This document shows, in pieces, positions 1-7,765 of a stretch of DNA of 8,310 bases (the stretch's first letter is position 1; each line of letters begins with the position of its first letter). Made by a program: the position numbers and the translations under genes. The DNA comes from Saprospiraceae bacterium (GTDB lineage: Bacteria; Bacteroidota; Bacteroidia; Chitinophagales; Saprospiraceae). The stretch lies in contig JACMLK010000174.1 in the NCBI GenBank assembly GCA_014379665.1, positions 1-8,310 on the forward strand, in the 5' to 3' direction. Under the pieces are notes generated by a model. That model was not told where the DNA came from. It ran no database searches and worked only from the letters and a program-made list of their open reading frames with translations.

Positions 1-661
1 ACTACCAATGAGAAAAAAAGAATCTGAAAATGATTACCGTTATTTTCCTGACCCCGATTTACCCCCAATTGTGCTGACAGCTGACTATTTAAATGAGATT
101 CAACAGGAACAAAACACTTTACCAATCGATGTATATCTTGAACTGCGTGATAAATACCAGTTGTCTCATGCTGATGCCGAACTCCTCACAGAAAATAAAA
201 CATTTGCAACTTATTTTACTGAAGCCGCATCCTTATCCGTTAATCAGAAAGATCTTAGTGAACTATTGATTCAAAAAATTATACCTTATATTCGTACAGA
301 AAATCTGACTTTAGAGAGTTTGGGAGATATGAATGACATAATAATTTTTGTAACCTTTATCAATAATGGAAGGATATCAAAGTCGATGGCTTATCAGCAT
401 GTTTTTCCGGAATGGATTTTGGACATCAGCCAAAACCCTGAAGAAATAGCATTTTCCAAAGAACTATTACAGAGTACAAATCAGGATTTTCTGGACCCAA
501 TCATTTATGAAGTCATCAATAATCATCCGGATAAAGCATCGGAATACCGAAAAGGAAGAAAAGGACTACTCGGATTTTTTATGGGTAAAGTAATGCAAAA
601 ATCAGGTGGCAAAGCTGACCCCAAAGTATTACAGGAGAAAGTAGTGAAAGCACTTTCCTGA
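1..661 (+). CDS. gatB: Aspartyl/glutamyl-tRNA(Asn/Gln) amidotransferase subunit B, C-terminal part (5' end outside window)
   Basis: GatB is the tRNA-binding subunit of cytoplasmic GatCAB, which amidates misacylated Glu-tRNA(Gln) and/or Asp-tRNA(Asn). The reading frame is open from base 2, so the gene begins upstream; the ATG at position 8 is an internal Met. About 219 residues are visible, against roughly 480 for the family, so the catalytic cradle is mostly missing. Counting from that Met, residues 9-20 read DYRYFPDPDLPP, the hallmark that closes the GatB catalytic domain. The rest is the helical linker and the tail (GatB/YqeY) domain, ending in the typical GKVMQKSGGKADPK stretch (residues 193-206). 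The gene ends with TGA followed directly by an in-frame TAA. It converges on the oxidoreductase gene 27 bp away. Identification is firm from the two motifs; which tRNA it serves cannot be read from the sequence. Confidence 0.96.
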   Translation, partial: LPMRKKESENDYRYFPDPDLPPIVLTADYLNEIQQEQNTLPIDVYLELRDKYQLSHADAELLTENKTFATYFTEAASLSVNQKDLSELLIQKIIPYIRTENLTLESLGDMNDIIIFVTFINNGRISKSMAYQHVFPEWILDISQNPEEIAFSKELLQSTNQDFLDPIIYEVINNHPDKASEYRKGRKGLLGFFMGKVMQKSGGKADPKVLQEKVVKALS

Positions 662-688
662 TAAGTAAGATAATATCCTTTTACCAGG

Positions 689-1702
689 TCACCAAACTAA
701 CACCACTTTACCCGTAGATTTTCGCGACTCGAGAAAATCATGTGCCAGCGCTATATCTGCAGCTGGAAAAACCTGACTTACATGTGGTTTGATGATGCCT
801 TTTATTGCCAGCGTTATGACCTTATGCAATACTTCATTGAAAACATTTGATCTGAAGTCTGCAATTCGAAGCATGTTTATGGTTATTATTGATTTGGATT
901 GCATCAATAATGAGATTGGAGAGAACAATCCGAATCCCCAGGCCAGACTCAGCAGTTTGAGTTTATTTTTTCTTGATTCCAACTGTTCAGCAGCTCCATA
1001 ACATACCATTTTACCACCCGGAGCAAGAAGTTTAACCCCTTTCGCAAATGCAGTGCCTCCCAAACTATCAAAAACCACATCCAACATGTGGCCTTTATTT
1101 TTGATCTCTGCATAAAAGTCATTTTTAGTATAGTCAAGACAATAATCTACGCCAAGAGATTTAATATATTCCTGTTTGCCTGTAGAAGCAGTACCATAAA
1201 TAATGCAACCCCGATATTTGGCTAACTGTACCAGCAAACTGCCCACCCCACCGGCTGCAGCCTGTATAAGTACTCTGTCGCCCTTATGCAACGTGACACT
1301 GTCTTCTGCGCAATAATATGCTGTGCAAGCCTGTGTGGCCAATACAGTGGCCGCGGCCATATCCATTTCATCAGGCACAACGGCTACACCACTCCTGTGT
1401 GAAGTCACATATTCCGCATAACCACCGAATCTCGTCATAGCGACCACTTTTTGTCCAATAGAAAATTCCGGTACACCTGAACCTAATCCGGCTATTTCTC
1501 CTGACACATCGTAACCTAATACCGCAGGATTTTTTGGTGCATCGGGATACATCCCGCGACGGGCTATAACATCTGCAAAATTTAAACCTGAGTATCTGAC
1601 TTTGATCAGCACTTCATCTTGCTTTGGAGTTGGTATTAAGGTATCTCTTATTTCAAATGCTTGATTGGAATCACCGTGTTTCACCAGGTAAATTGCTTTC
1701 AT
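689..1702 (-). CDS. Zinc-free medium-chain dehydrogenase/reductase (quinone oxidoreductase / VAT-1-like)
   Basis: This 337-residue cytosolic enzyme belongs to the MDR superfamily and probably uses NADPH to reduce a quinone or an activated double bond; the substrate is unknown. A GroES-like N-terminal domain covers about residues 25-110 and is followed by a Rossmann fold. Residues 141-162 fit the quinone-oxidoreductase/zeta-crystallin signature: G141-D142, the AAAGGVG nucleotide-binding loop at 148-154, then Q159 and K162. The usual catalytic zinc Cys near residue 38 is replaced (YSGLNFADV), and the structural-zinc Cys cluster is absent, so it is not a zinc alcohol dehydrogenase. The segment around residues 240-285 (KLKLLSLAWGFGLFSPISLL), just after the Rossmann core, resembles the insertion seen in vertebrate VAT-1-like proteins. 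The length is normal for the family. The ATG at 1702 starts directly with the conserved first strand. The gene stands alone, convergent with gatB and divergent from the next gene. Confidence 0.88.
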   Translation of the reverse strand: MKAIYLVKHGDSNQAFEIRDTLIPTPKQDEVLIKVRYSGLNFADVIARRGMYPDAPKNPAVLGYDVSGEIAGLGSGVPEFSIGQKVVAMTRFGGYAEYVTSHRSGVAVVPDEMDMAAATVLATQACTAYYCAEDSVTLHKGDRVLIQAAAGGVGSLLVQLAKYRGCIIYGTASTGKQEYIKSLGVDYCLDYTKNDFYAEIKNKGHMLDVVFDSLGGTAFAKGVKLLAPGGKMVCYGAAEQLESRKNKLKLLSLAWGFGLFSPISLLMQSKSIITINMLRIADFRSNVFNEVLHKVITLAIKGIIKPHVSQVFPAADIALAHDFLESRKSTGKVVLVW

Positions 1703-1721
1703 GGTATTATGAATTTAATGT

Positions 1722-1753
1722 CAAAATGTAAATAAACAAAAATTATCATGCAA
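1722..1753 (-). promoter_or_regulatory. Candidate Bacteroidota promoter of the MDR gene
   Basis: Read on the minus strand, TTG at 1753-1751 is followed after 20 nt by TACATTTTG at 1730-1722. This is the TAnnTTTG -7 box with one extra base. It would start transcription near 1715, about a dozen bases before the ATG. The match is imperfect, so this is tentative. Confidence 0.3.
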
Positions 1754-1788
1754 TCTTTTATAACACATGAACATATTTGGAAAAAATT

Positions 1789-1796
1789 TATCTTTG
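1789..1796 (+). promoter_or_regulatory. Candidate -7 promoter box of the EI24-like gene
   Basis: TATCTTTG is an exact match to the Bacteroidota -7 consensus TAnnTTTG. It predicts a transcript start near 1803, leaving a leader of about 19 nt to the ATG at 1822. I see no good TTG -33 box at the expected distance; the TTTG at 1776-1779 is too close. Confidence 0.4.
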
Positions 1797-1821
1797 ATGA
1801 AGATTAAATCACTCATGCTAT

Positions 1822-2592
1822 ATGAATGCTTCAATATTTCTCATTCAGGTGCAGAAAATGTCAACCATCATGGTGGAAACCCTGCCGTTTATTATAAAAA
1901 ACCGACTTTGGGAAGGCTTTTTAAAACATAAATTAGTGTTAATCCTCAGTATTATTGCTGCCATCACGATACCATGGTCCCTCATAAAGTATGTGGCATC
2001 AAATACAAAAGAGCTATATTCGGCCAACTTTGAATCTAATAATGTTGCCACCGCATCTATACAGAATGCTATGAGTTTTTCTTCTCTTTTTGAAGGCAGT
2101 AATAAATATATCCTTATTATCCTTATCCAAATGTTGGTGGTGTATTTTTCAAACAAAACTATTGAGCATTTGTCCGGTGTAGTCATAAAAATGTTGGTGC
2201 CGGAATTGATACAATCGCAATGGAGAGTGATCGTTGTTTCTGTTAGGAATTGGGTGCTTGAATTGATTATCGGGATTGGGATTGCTGTTGTTATTGGTTT
2301 CTTTGGTGCGGATTTTCTGGAAGACTGGTTGATGTGGATTGTACAGTGTTACTTTGTCGGATATCTTTTTATGGACAATTACAACAATACTTTTGGATTG
2401 AAAATTAAAGAAAGTACGACTATAATACGACGTCATGTTGGTGCCGCCTTGATCATAGGTTTAGTGGCAAAAATATTATTTCTTTTACCTGTTGCCGGTC
2501 TTATTATTGCGTCTTTTATCTGTTCAGTATCCGCTACATGGTATATGCATACCAGCGATGATGCCCATGCAGGTCATGAAGCATTTGTTTGA
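1822..2592 (+). CDS. EI24/CysZ-like integral membrane protein
   Basis: This 256-residue inner-membrane protein has about five hydrophobic segments: near residues 37-57, 95-115, 145-163, 168-186 and 206-238. The C-terminal half has the pattern of the EI24/CysZ family: an RNWVLEL start to a membrane helix (142-148), the QCYFVGYLFMDNY segment (175-187), then KESTTIIRRHVGAALIIGLV (196-215) leading to a LLPVAG turn and a final SAT near 237-239. CysZ imports sulfate in E. coli, but most Bacteroidota members are uncharacterised and there is no cysteine-biosynthesis gene nearby, so I do not assign sulfate transport. The start is uncertain: ATG at 1822 is the longest form, and in-frame ATGs at 1858 and 1870 would remove 12 or 16 residues without touching the first membrane segment. 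The tail is short and acidic/His-containing (HTSDDAHAGHEAFV). It is flanked by gaps of more than 100 bp and so appears monocistronic. Confidence 0.72.
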   Translation: MNASIFLIQVQKMSTIMVETLPFIIKNRLWEGFLKHKLVLILSIIAAITIPWSLIKYVASNTKELYSANFESNNVATASIQNAMSFSSLFEGSNKYILIILIQMLVVYFSNKTIEHLSGVVIKMLVPELIQSQWRVIVVSVRNWVLELIIGIGIAVVIGFFGADFLEDWLMWIVQCYFVGYLFMDNYNNTFGLKIKESTTIIRRHVGAALIIGLVAKILFLLPVAGLIIASFICSVSATWYMHTSDDAHAGHEAFV

Positions 2593-2679
2593 TTGAGTTT
2601 GCTAATTATTGGTTATTCCATCGTTGTTCAAATAGAATAAAGTATGAATTTTAATGATTCAAAAGCATTGTTATAGGGA

Positions 2680-2687
2680 TACCTTTA
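2680..2687 (+). promoter_or_regulatory. Weak candidate -7 box before the TonB-dependent receptor
   Basis: TACCTTTA differs from TAnnTTTG only at the last base and lies 17 bases before the receptor ATG. No TTG is found about 20 nt upstream. The rest of the 2593-2703 gap is AT-rich; I see no terminator hairpin or operator in it. Confidence 0.22.
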
Positions 2688-2703
2688 ATAAAATATATAC
2701 AAA

Positions 2704-5112
2704 ATGAAACAATATTTTTTATATATACTACTAATGATGTATACTATTGGTGTCAAGGCACAACATGTACATGTATATAATGCAGAAAATAAAAATGCAT
2801 TGGAAAATGTGTTCATTTCTGATATCAAAAGTTTAGTAAACACCATTACGGATAAATATGGCCGGGCAGATATTGCTCCATTTGCTTCCTCCACCTCCAT
2901 ATCATTCTCCCTGATTGGTTATAAGTCTGTTAATTACAGTTTTGACGAACTTTTTCAAATGAAATTTCAGATAGCCCTTGAAGTTGAATCATTAGAGCTT
3001 GAACAGGTGGTCGTATCAGCTTCCAGATGGAATCAATCATCCCGTGATATACCTTCAAAAATTATTTCCTTAAATCCATCTGATTTTGCATTTAATAATC
3101 CCCAAACTGCTGCGGATCTGCTTGGCCACAGCGGCAAAGTTTTCATTCAAAAAAGTCAGCAAGGAGGCGGTAGCCCAATGATAAGGGGTTTTTCTGCCAA
3201 CAGATTGATATACGCTGTTGATGGTGTCCGAATGAATACAGCTATTTTCAGGTCAGGTAATATTCAGAATGTCATTTCACTGGATGCTTTTGCCACAGAA
3301 AGTGCTGAGGTGCTTTTTGGTCCCGGTTCTGTCATATACGGAAGTGATGCCATTGGTGGTGTGATGGCTTTTCAGACTCTTACACCCAGACTTTCTACAA
3401 ATACCGGTCAAACAATTGTTTCCGGTAAAGCAGTTGCCCGATATTCTACTGCCAATGAAGAAAAAACAGGGCATTTTGACATCAATTTTGGTGGACAGAA
3501 ATTGGCATCTGTAACGAGTGTGAGTTATAATAATTTCGGGGATCTAAGGATGGGCAGTAATGGACCAGATGATTACCTGAAATTATTCATTGTGGAAAGA
3601 CAAGGTGATCATGACGTTAGTTTATCGAATCCGGATTCTTTGGTGCAAGCTCCTTCAGGATACAGTCAATATAATATTACTCAGAAAATTCGATTCCAAC
3701 TCAATGACGATTGGGACATTCAATATGGATTGCACATCAGTGAATCGTCGAAAAATCCAAGATACGATAGGCATTTGAGACTGCGAAATGGACTACCAAG
3801 ATATGGCGAGTTTGATTATGGTCCACAAACCTGGTCAATGAATCATTTGAAAATAACACATCGGGAAAAAAGTGGACTTTATGATCAGGGTACATTAAGA
3901 CTGGCTTTTCAGAAATTTGGTGAAAGCAGAATTGATAGAGATCTCAATGAATTGGACCGACAAATCCAGACAGAATCCGTAGATGCATGGTCTGTTAATC
4001 TTGACCTGATCAAATCTTATCCTGATCATAAAAAGCTATTATATGGTCTGGAATTTGTAACAAATGATGTCACTTCTACCGGAAGTTATCAAAATAGTGT
4101 CACAGGTAAATCGAAAGACGGTCCTTCAAGATACCCTATGGCAACCTGGTCCTCCTATGGTGCTTATATAAACTATCAGCAAACATTATCGGAACAATGG
4201 TCAATTCACACTGGTCTAAGATATAATCAAATTGCCCTACACGCTATCTATGATACAACTTTCTTCCCATTGCCTTTTACAGAATCCAGTATTAATCAGG
4301 GGGCATTTACAGGAAGTTTGGGAATAGTATTCAGACCGCAAACTTCTTTATCAGTTCATGCAAACCTTGCTACAGGTTTTCGTGCACCAAACGTAGATGA
4401 TACAGGCAAAGTATTTGATTCCGCTGTTCGAACAGTTACCATTCCTAATAAAGAAATCAAAGCTGAATTCGCTTATAATGCGGAATTGGGATTCATAAAA
4501 GTTTTTGGTGACAGAATAAAAATTGATTTAACCGGATATTACACTTTGTTAAAGAATGCAATGGTAAGAAGGCCATTTACCCTTAATGGTCAGGATAGTA
4601 TAAATTATAAAGGTGAGTTGAGTCAGGTCCTGGCCGTCCAAAATGCGGCGGAAGCGGTCGTATATGGTATTCAGGCAGGAATAAATATTAAACTTTTTGC
4701 AGGATTGTCATTCAGATCTGATTACAACGTTCAGGTCGGAGAAGAAGAACTGGATAATAAATCAATCAGCCCTTCCAGACACGCGGCACCCGCTTTTGGT
4801 ATGTCCGTAATAACATTTCAGAAAGGCAAATGGCATATAGAATTGAATAGTCAATACAGCACTGGCAGGACCTTCAAAGAATTGCCTGCAGAGGAACAGG
4901 GAAAACCAGAATTATATGCTAAAGATAGTGAGAATAAACCCTTTTCTCCATCCTGGCAAATCTATACTATACGTACGCAATATCAATTTAATAATAAACT
5001 ATCTGCTACACTGGCTGTTGAAAATCTGACCGATCAGCGTTACAGACCTTACAGTTCAGGTTTAGCTGGCCCAGGCAGAAATGCTTTAGTTTCTGCATTA
5101 GTAAAATTTTAA
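2704..5112 (+). CDS. TonB-dependent outer-membrane receptor, hemin/hemoglobin-receptor-like, with carboxypeptidase-regulatory-like N-terminal domain
   Basis: This 802-residue outer-membrane importer is powered by TonB-ExbBD. Residues 1-19 are a signal peptide (cleavage after VKA, before Q20). Residues 20-95 form a carboxypeptidase-regulatory-like beta domain, with the usual TDKYGR turn and a SLIGYKSVNY strand. A TonB-box-like segment, LEQVVVSASR, is at 99-108. The plug follows, with GGGSPMIRGF at 154-163, VDGVRMN, then LFGPGSVIYGSDAIGGVM. The rest is a 22-stranded-type barrel ending in the aromatic VKF typical of outer-membrane proteins. FRAP (559-562) and the NKEIKAE box (582-588) correspond to the FRAP/NPxL pair of hemin receptors, so the fold group is clear. 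However, no His lies between them, and heme is therefore not certain as the ligand. No SusD partner, TonB gene, siderophore gene or regulator adjoins it. It is probably transcribed alone. Confidence 0.9.
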   Translation: MKQYFLYILLMMYTIGVKAQHVHVYNAENKNALENVFISDIKSLVNTITDKYGRADIAPFASSTSISFSLIGYKSVNYSFDELFQMKFQIALEVESLELEQVVVSASRWNQSSRDIPSKIISLNPSDFAFNNPQTAADLLGHSGKVFIQKSQQGGGSPMIRGFSANRLIYAVDGVRMNTAIFRSGNIQNVISLDAFATESAEVLFGPGSVIYGSDAIGGVMAFQTLTPRLSTNTGQTIVSGKAVARYSTANEEKTGHFDINFGGQKLASVTSVSYNNFGDLRMGSNGPDDYLKLFIVERQGDHDVSLSNPDSLVQAPSGYSQYNITQKIRFQLNDDWDIQYGLHISESSKNPRYDRHLRLRNGLPRYGEFDYGPQTWSMNHLKITHREKSGLYDQGTLRLAFQKFGESRIDRDLNELDRQIQTESVDAWSVNLDLIKSYPDHKKLLYGLEFVTNDVTSTGSYQNSVTGKSKDGPSRYPMATWSSYGAYINYQQTLSEQWSIHTGLRYNQIALHAIYDTTFFPLPFTESSINQGAFTGSLGIVFRPQTSLSVHANLATGFRAPNVDDTGKVFDSAVRTVTIPNKEIKAEFAYNAELGFIKVFGDRIKIDLTGYYTLLKNAMVRRPFTLNGQDSINYKGELSQVLAVQNAAEAVVYGIQAGINIKLFAGLSFRSDYNVQVGEEELDNKSISPSRHAAPAFGMSVITFQKGKWHIELNSQYSTGRTFKELPAEEQGKPELYAKDSENKPFSPSWQIYTIRTQYQFNNKLSATLAVENLTDQRYRPYSSGLAGPGRNALVSALVKF

Positions 5113-5171
5113 AATTTAAATAAATTAAAAGATCAAACTAATAGCTTGAAAAAATTATTGGATATTATAGA

Positions 5172-5200
5172 ATTGAAGGAATTTCAATACTTTTATTCTT
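5172..5200 (+). terminator. Weak possible terminator after the TonB-dependent receptor
   Basis: ATTGAA (5172-5177) and TTCAAT (5183-5188) form a 6-bp stem with a 5-nt loop, followed after two bases by TTTTATTCTT. The stem is almost all A-T, so it is weak. The rest of the 194-bp gap at 5113-5306 is very AT-rich and holds no gene I can see. Confidence 0.22.
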
Positions 5201-5272
5201 CACGATTTATAAATCAACAAGGCATTTTAGTTAATTTTTTCTTATTTTAAATTTTAATTCAATTTATACTGT

Positions 5273-5280
5273 TATTTTTG
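5273..5280 (+). promoter_or_regulatory. Candidate -7 promoter box of the thioredoxin-like gene
   Basis: TATTTTTG fits TAnnTTTG exactly and predicts a start near 5287, about 20 nt before the ATG at 5307. A clear TTG -33 box is lacking; the region upstream is A/T runs. The position relative to the gene is good, but T-rich sequence makes chance matches likely. Confidence 0.4.
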
Positions 5281-5306
5281 TGTTTAAATATAAATAATTA
5301 AATAAT

Positions 5307-5858
5307 ATGAACATTTTTATCTCAGGAAAAACAATTTTAAAAAGTATAATTTTGACAGTTATCTTTTTATCAGTCAGTACAATAATGATCGCTCAGTCCA
5401 ATGTGCCTGCCCAGCCAACTCCTGTGGCAGTATCAGATATTTCATATGCAGCGGAAAATGCAGGATGGCTTGTAAATCTGGATGAAGCATATACCAAATC
5501 AAAAGCTACAGGCAAACCGATCATGGCCAACTTTACAGGAAGTGATTGGTGTGGTTGGTGTAAAAGACTTACTGCAAATGTATTTGCCCATGAAGCGTTT
5601 AAAACCTGGGCAGAAAAAAATGTCATCCTCCTGGAACTTGATTTTCCAAAAAGAAAAGCAATGCCGGAAAATATTAAAGGCCAGAATGCAAGCCTTCAGC
5701 AGGCATTTCAGGTAACAGGTTACCCAACCGTATGGATATTTAATCTGGAAAAAAATGCCACATCAAATCAATATTCTATTGAGGCCTTAGGTAAAACAGG
5801 ATATGCCAATAATGTGGAAGAATTTACTGTTGGGGTTGATCAGATGATTAATAAGTAA
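5307..5858 (+). CDS. Exported thioredoxin-like protein with WCGWC active site
   Basis: This 183-residue protein carries a single thioredoxin fold and probably acts on disulfides in the periplasm. The first 29 residues are a signal peptide (charged start, hydrophobic LKSIILTVIFLSVSTIMIA, cleavage before Q30). There is no lipobox Cys, so it is a soluble exported protein. GKPIMANFTGSDWCGWCK (69-86) contains the redox pair C82 and C85, with Trp in place of the Pro of classical WCGPC. The cis-Pro loop is at 139-141 (YPT), followed by the VWIF strand. The order GSDWCGWCK, then LLELDFP, then GYPTVWIF, is typical of the thioredoxin_7/DUF255-like periplasmic group in Bacteroidota. There is no membrane DsbD-like partner in the window. 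Its redox direction (oxidase, reductase or isomerase) cannot be told. It has its own promoter candidate and converges on dctM across 49 bp. Confidence 0.9.
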   Translation: MNIFISGKTILKSIILTVIFLSVSTIMIAQSNVPAQPTPVAVSDISYAAENAGWLVNLDEAYTKSKATGKPIMANFTGSDWCGWCKRLTANVFAHEAFKTWAEKNVILLELDFPKRKAMPENIKGQNASLQQAFQVTGYPTVWIFNLEKNATSNQYSIEALGKTGYANNVEEFTVGVDQMINK

Positions 5859-5904
5859 TTATACCATATCTACAGCCGGAGTTTACTTTGGTTTGTTCTT
5901 TGGA

Positions 5905-5925
5905 CCTTCACAAAATAATTGAAGG
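5905..5925. repeat. Inverted repeat straddling the dctM stop codon
   Basis: CCTTCA (5905-5910) and TGAAGG (5920-5925) are perfect 6-bp arms with a 9-nt spacer, at the 3' end of dctM in the short convergent gap with the thioredoxin gene. It could form a hairpin in either transcript, but no U-tract follows on either strand, so it is not a canonical intrinsic terminator. Confidence 0.3.
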
Positions 5926-7203
5926 AAAAAAAGAAACTATAATCAGGACCAACAGCTGTATGATTATAAACGGCACAACTCCTTTATAAATATCTATGGT
6001 TTTGACTTCCGGAGGGGCCACTCCTTTCAGATAAAAAAGCGCAAAACCAAAGGGTGGTGTCAGGAAAGATGTTTGCAGATTGAGCGCAAATAAAATACCA
6101 ATCCACAATGGATCAAGTTGAAACTTAATAAAGATGGGAGCTACCACGGGCACTATGATAAAGATAATTTCGATGAAGTCAATAAAAAACCCGGCTATAA
6201 AAACAACTACCATGACAAGAAATAAAAAATGATATGGACCCAACTGACTTGCCTCTACTGCGTTAACCAGCATTTTATCTCCACCTAATCCACGAAAAAC
6301 CAGCGAAAAAGTCGCAGCACCAAGTAATATCATAAACACCATTGAGGTAAGATAAGTGGTTTCAATTGAGACAGTTTTCAGCAAAGAAAATGTAAGTTTC
6401 CTTTGAAAAACACTTAACAGAACTGCCCCCAGCGCTCCAACGGCGGCAGCTTCGGTTGGAGAGGCAATACCTGAAAATATCACACCCAAAACTGAAATAA
6501 TCAGGACCATAGGATATATAAATGCTTTGGCAATCTTTTTAGCATAATTGTCCTTTTTGTATGCTCTGATCTCTTCTTCAGGTAAAGCAGGAGCTCTTTC
6601 AGGATATATAAAAGCATACACAATGATGTAAATAATATAAGCAAATACCAATAAAAAGCCTGGAATCACCGCTGCTCTGAATAAATCTCCGACCGGAACA
6701 TTCAGCACACTTCCAAGCAAAACCAATATAACTGAAGGAGGAATAATCTGTCCAAGCGTCCCTGAACTTGCTATGACACCAGTGGATAACGTCACAGAAT
6801 ACCCTTTTTTTAGCATGATGGGCAGGCTGATCAAACCCATTGCTATCACTGTTGCTCCAACAATGCCGGTTGATGCTGCTAGTAAGGTACCCACTATAAC
6901 CACTGATAACGCGAGACCACCTTTAACTTTACCAAACAATACACCCATAGATTGAAGCAGTTCTTCTGCTATGCCTGACTTTTCCAGCGTCAAACCCATA
7001 AAAACAAATAATGGCACAGCCAACAGTACATAGTTTTGGACGTTACCCATGATTCTTAAAGGAAGAAAATCAATAAAATCAGGAACGAATAATATCCCGA
7101 CAATTACGGACAATCCACCGAGTAAAAATGCGACAGGATAACCGGTAAGGATAAACAGGAATATAGCAGCGAATAATAAAATCGCAATAATTTCAAGGTT
7201 CAT
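5908..7203 (-). CDS. dctM: TRAP transporter large permease (DctM; mannitol/chloroaromatic type)
   Basis: DctM is the ion-coupled transport subunit of TRAP transporters. It sits in the inner membrane, bound to DctQ, and normally receives organic acids from a periplasmic DctP. The 431 residues match the usual length for an unfused DctM, and the protein is hydrophobic throughout with about a dozen membrane segments. Visible family motifs are AVPLFVFMG (62-70), the SSGTLGQIIPPS re-entrant hairpin (146-157), its internal-repeat partner after GIASPTEAAAVGALGA (245-260), FIDFIEIIFIIVPV (340-353), and NLQTSFLTPPFGFALFYLKG (375-394). A hydrophilic loop lies near 200-225. The TPPFG and PTEAAA elements match the two-fold repeat of the family. 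The ATG overlaps the dctQ stop in ATGA, which implies translational coupling. The substrate cannot be deduced from the permease. Confidence 0.95.
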   Translation of the reverse strand: MNLEIIAILLFAAIFLFILTGYPVAFLLGGLSVIVGILFVPDFIDFLPLRIMGNVQNYVLLAVPLFVFMGLTLEKSGIAEELLQSMGVLFGKVKGGLALSVVIVGTLLAASTGIVGATVIAMGLISLPIMLKKGYSVTLSTGVIASSGTLGQIIPPSVILVLLGSVLNVPVGDLFRAAVIPGFLLVFAYIIYIIVYAFIYPERAPALPEEEIRAYKKDNYAKKIAKAFIYPMVLIISVLGVIFSGIASPTEAAAVGALGAVLLSVFQRKLTFSLLKTVSIETTYLTSMVFMILLGAATFSLVFRGLGGDKMLVNAVEASQLGPYHFLFLVMVVVFIAGFFIDFIEIIFIIVPVVAPIFIKFQLDPLWIGILFALNLQTSFLTPPFGFALFYLKGVAPPEVKTIDIYKGVVPFIIIQLLVLIIVSFFPSIIL

Positions 7204-7694
7204 TTTATCATTGTTTTCACTGAATCATAAATGATGACCAAAGCTTGCAAAAGGATCAGTATAAAGCCAATAACCATACAGAACTTCATAATGTACAAGG
7301 CAGGTAGCCCATCCGGATTTGGTGACCCTTCTCTGATATAAAATGAATTGGCTGCATAAGTATAACAAGTTTTAATGGCTACCAAACACCATGGAACAAG
7401 CAGGAATATGGTGCCCAATAAATTTGTCAACGCCTTCTTTTCCGGGCTGAAGTTCTGATAAAATACATCAACCCTCACATGTTTATCCATATGGAGCGTA
7501 TAGGCACTACCAAACAAAAATATCAGACCAAATAAATGCCACTCCAATTCAATTATCCAATTGTAAGATTGATTAAAAAGGTAGCGCTGTATCACATCAA
7601 TGCATATTAAAATTATAAGAGCCGAACAAAAGGTGGCGCTTATCCATCCTGCATATCGAATTAAACCGGTTATATATATTAAAAGCTTCTTCAT
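7200..7694 (-). CDS. dctQ: TRAP transporter small permease (DctQ; mannitol/chloroaromatic type)
   Basis: DctQ is the small four-helix membrane subunit that scaffolds DctM. The 164 residues have membrane segments near 14-35, 48-68, 88-108 and 134-156. The EWHLFG motif (51-56), followed by HVRVDVFYQNFSP (72-84) and REGSPNPDGLPALYIMK (121-137), is characteristic of small permeases of the mannitol/chloroaromatic (FcbT2-like) group. It is the first gene of a two-gene operon with dctM, overlapping it by four bases. No dctP is found upstream or downstream: upstream is a 366-bp intergenic region and then divergent sppA. The start at 7694 is the only plausible one, with no Shine-Dalgarno sequence before it. 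Promoter and operator candidates are listed separately. Confidence 0.93.
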   Translation of the reverse strand: MKKLLIYITGLIRYAGWISATFCSALIILICIDVIQRYLFNQSYNWIIELEWHLFGLIFLFGSAYTLHMDKHVRVDVFYQNFSPEKKALTNLLGTIFLLVPWCLVAIKTCYTYAANSFYIREGSPNPDGLPALYIMKFCMVIGFILILLQALVIIYDSVKTMIK

Positions 7695-7734
7695 ACAAAT
7701 AATTTAGTTAAAATACTGAAGCGATTTAACATTC

Positions 7735-7765
7735 CAAAAATAATTGAATTTTGAATCTAAACCAA
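7735..7765 (-). promoter_or_regulatory. Candidate Bacteroidota promoter of dctQM
   Basis: On the minus strand, TTG at 7765-7763 is followed after 20 nt by TATTTTTG at 7742-7735, an exact match to the TAnnTTTG -7 box. It predicts a transcript start near 7728 and a leader of about 34 nt before dctQ. It is the best two-box promoter in the window. Confidence 0.5.

Noticed and set aside
789..1001. Possible + strand small gene inside the oxidoreductase gene
   Set aside because: It lies wholly antisense to a well-conserved coding region and its translation resembles no protein; it is a shadow frame.
689..1702. Zinc-dependent alcohol dehydrogenase
   Set aside because: The catalytic and structural zinc cysteines are absent, while the quinone-oxidoreductase signature is present.
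2704..5112. SusC-type glycan importer
   Set aside because: There is no SusD partner, the length (802 residues) is short for SusC, and the plug and FRAP motifs fit the hemin-receptor group.
5905..5925. Bidirectional intrinsic terminator between the thioredoxin gene and dctM
   Set aside because: The 6-bp arms are real, but no T-run follows the hairpin on either strand, so it is kept only as an inverted repeat.
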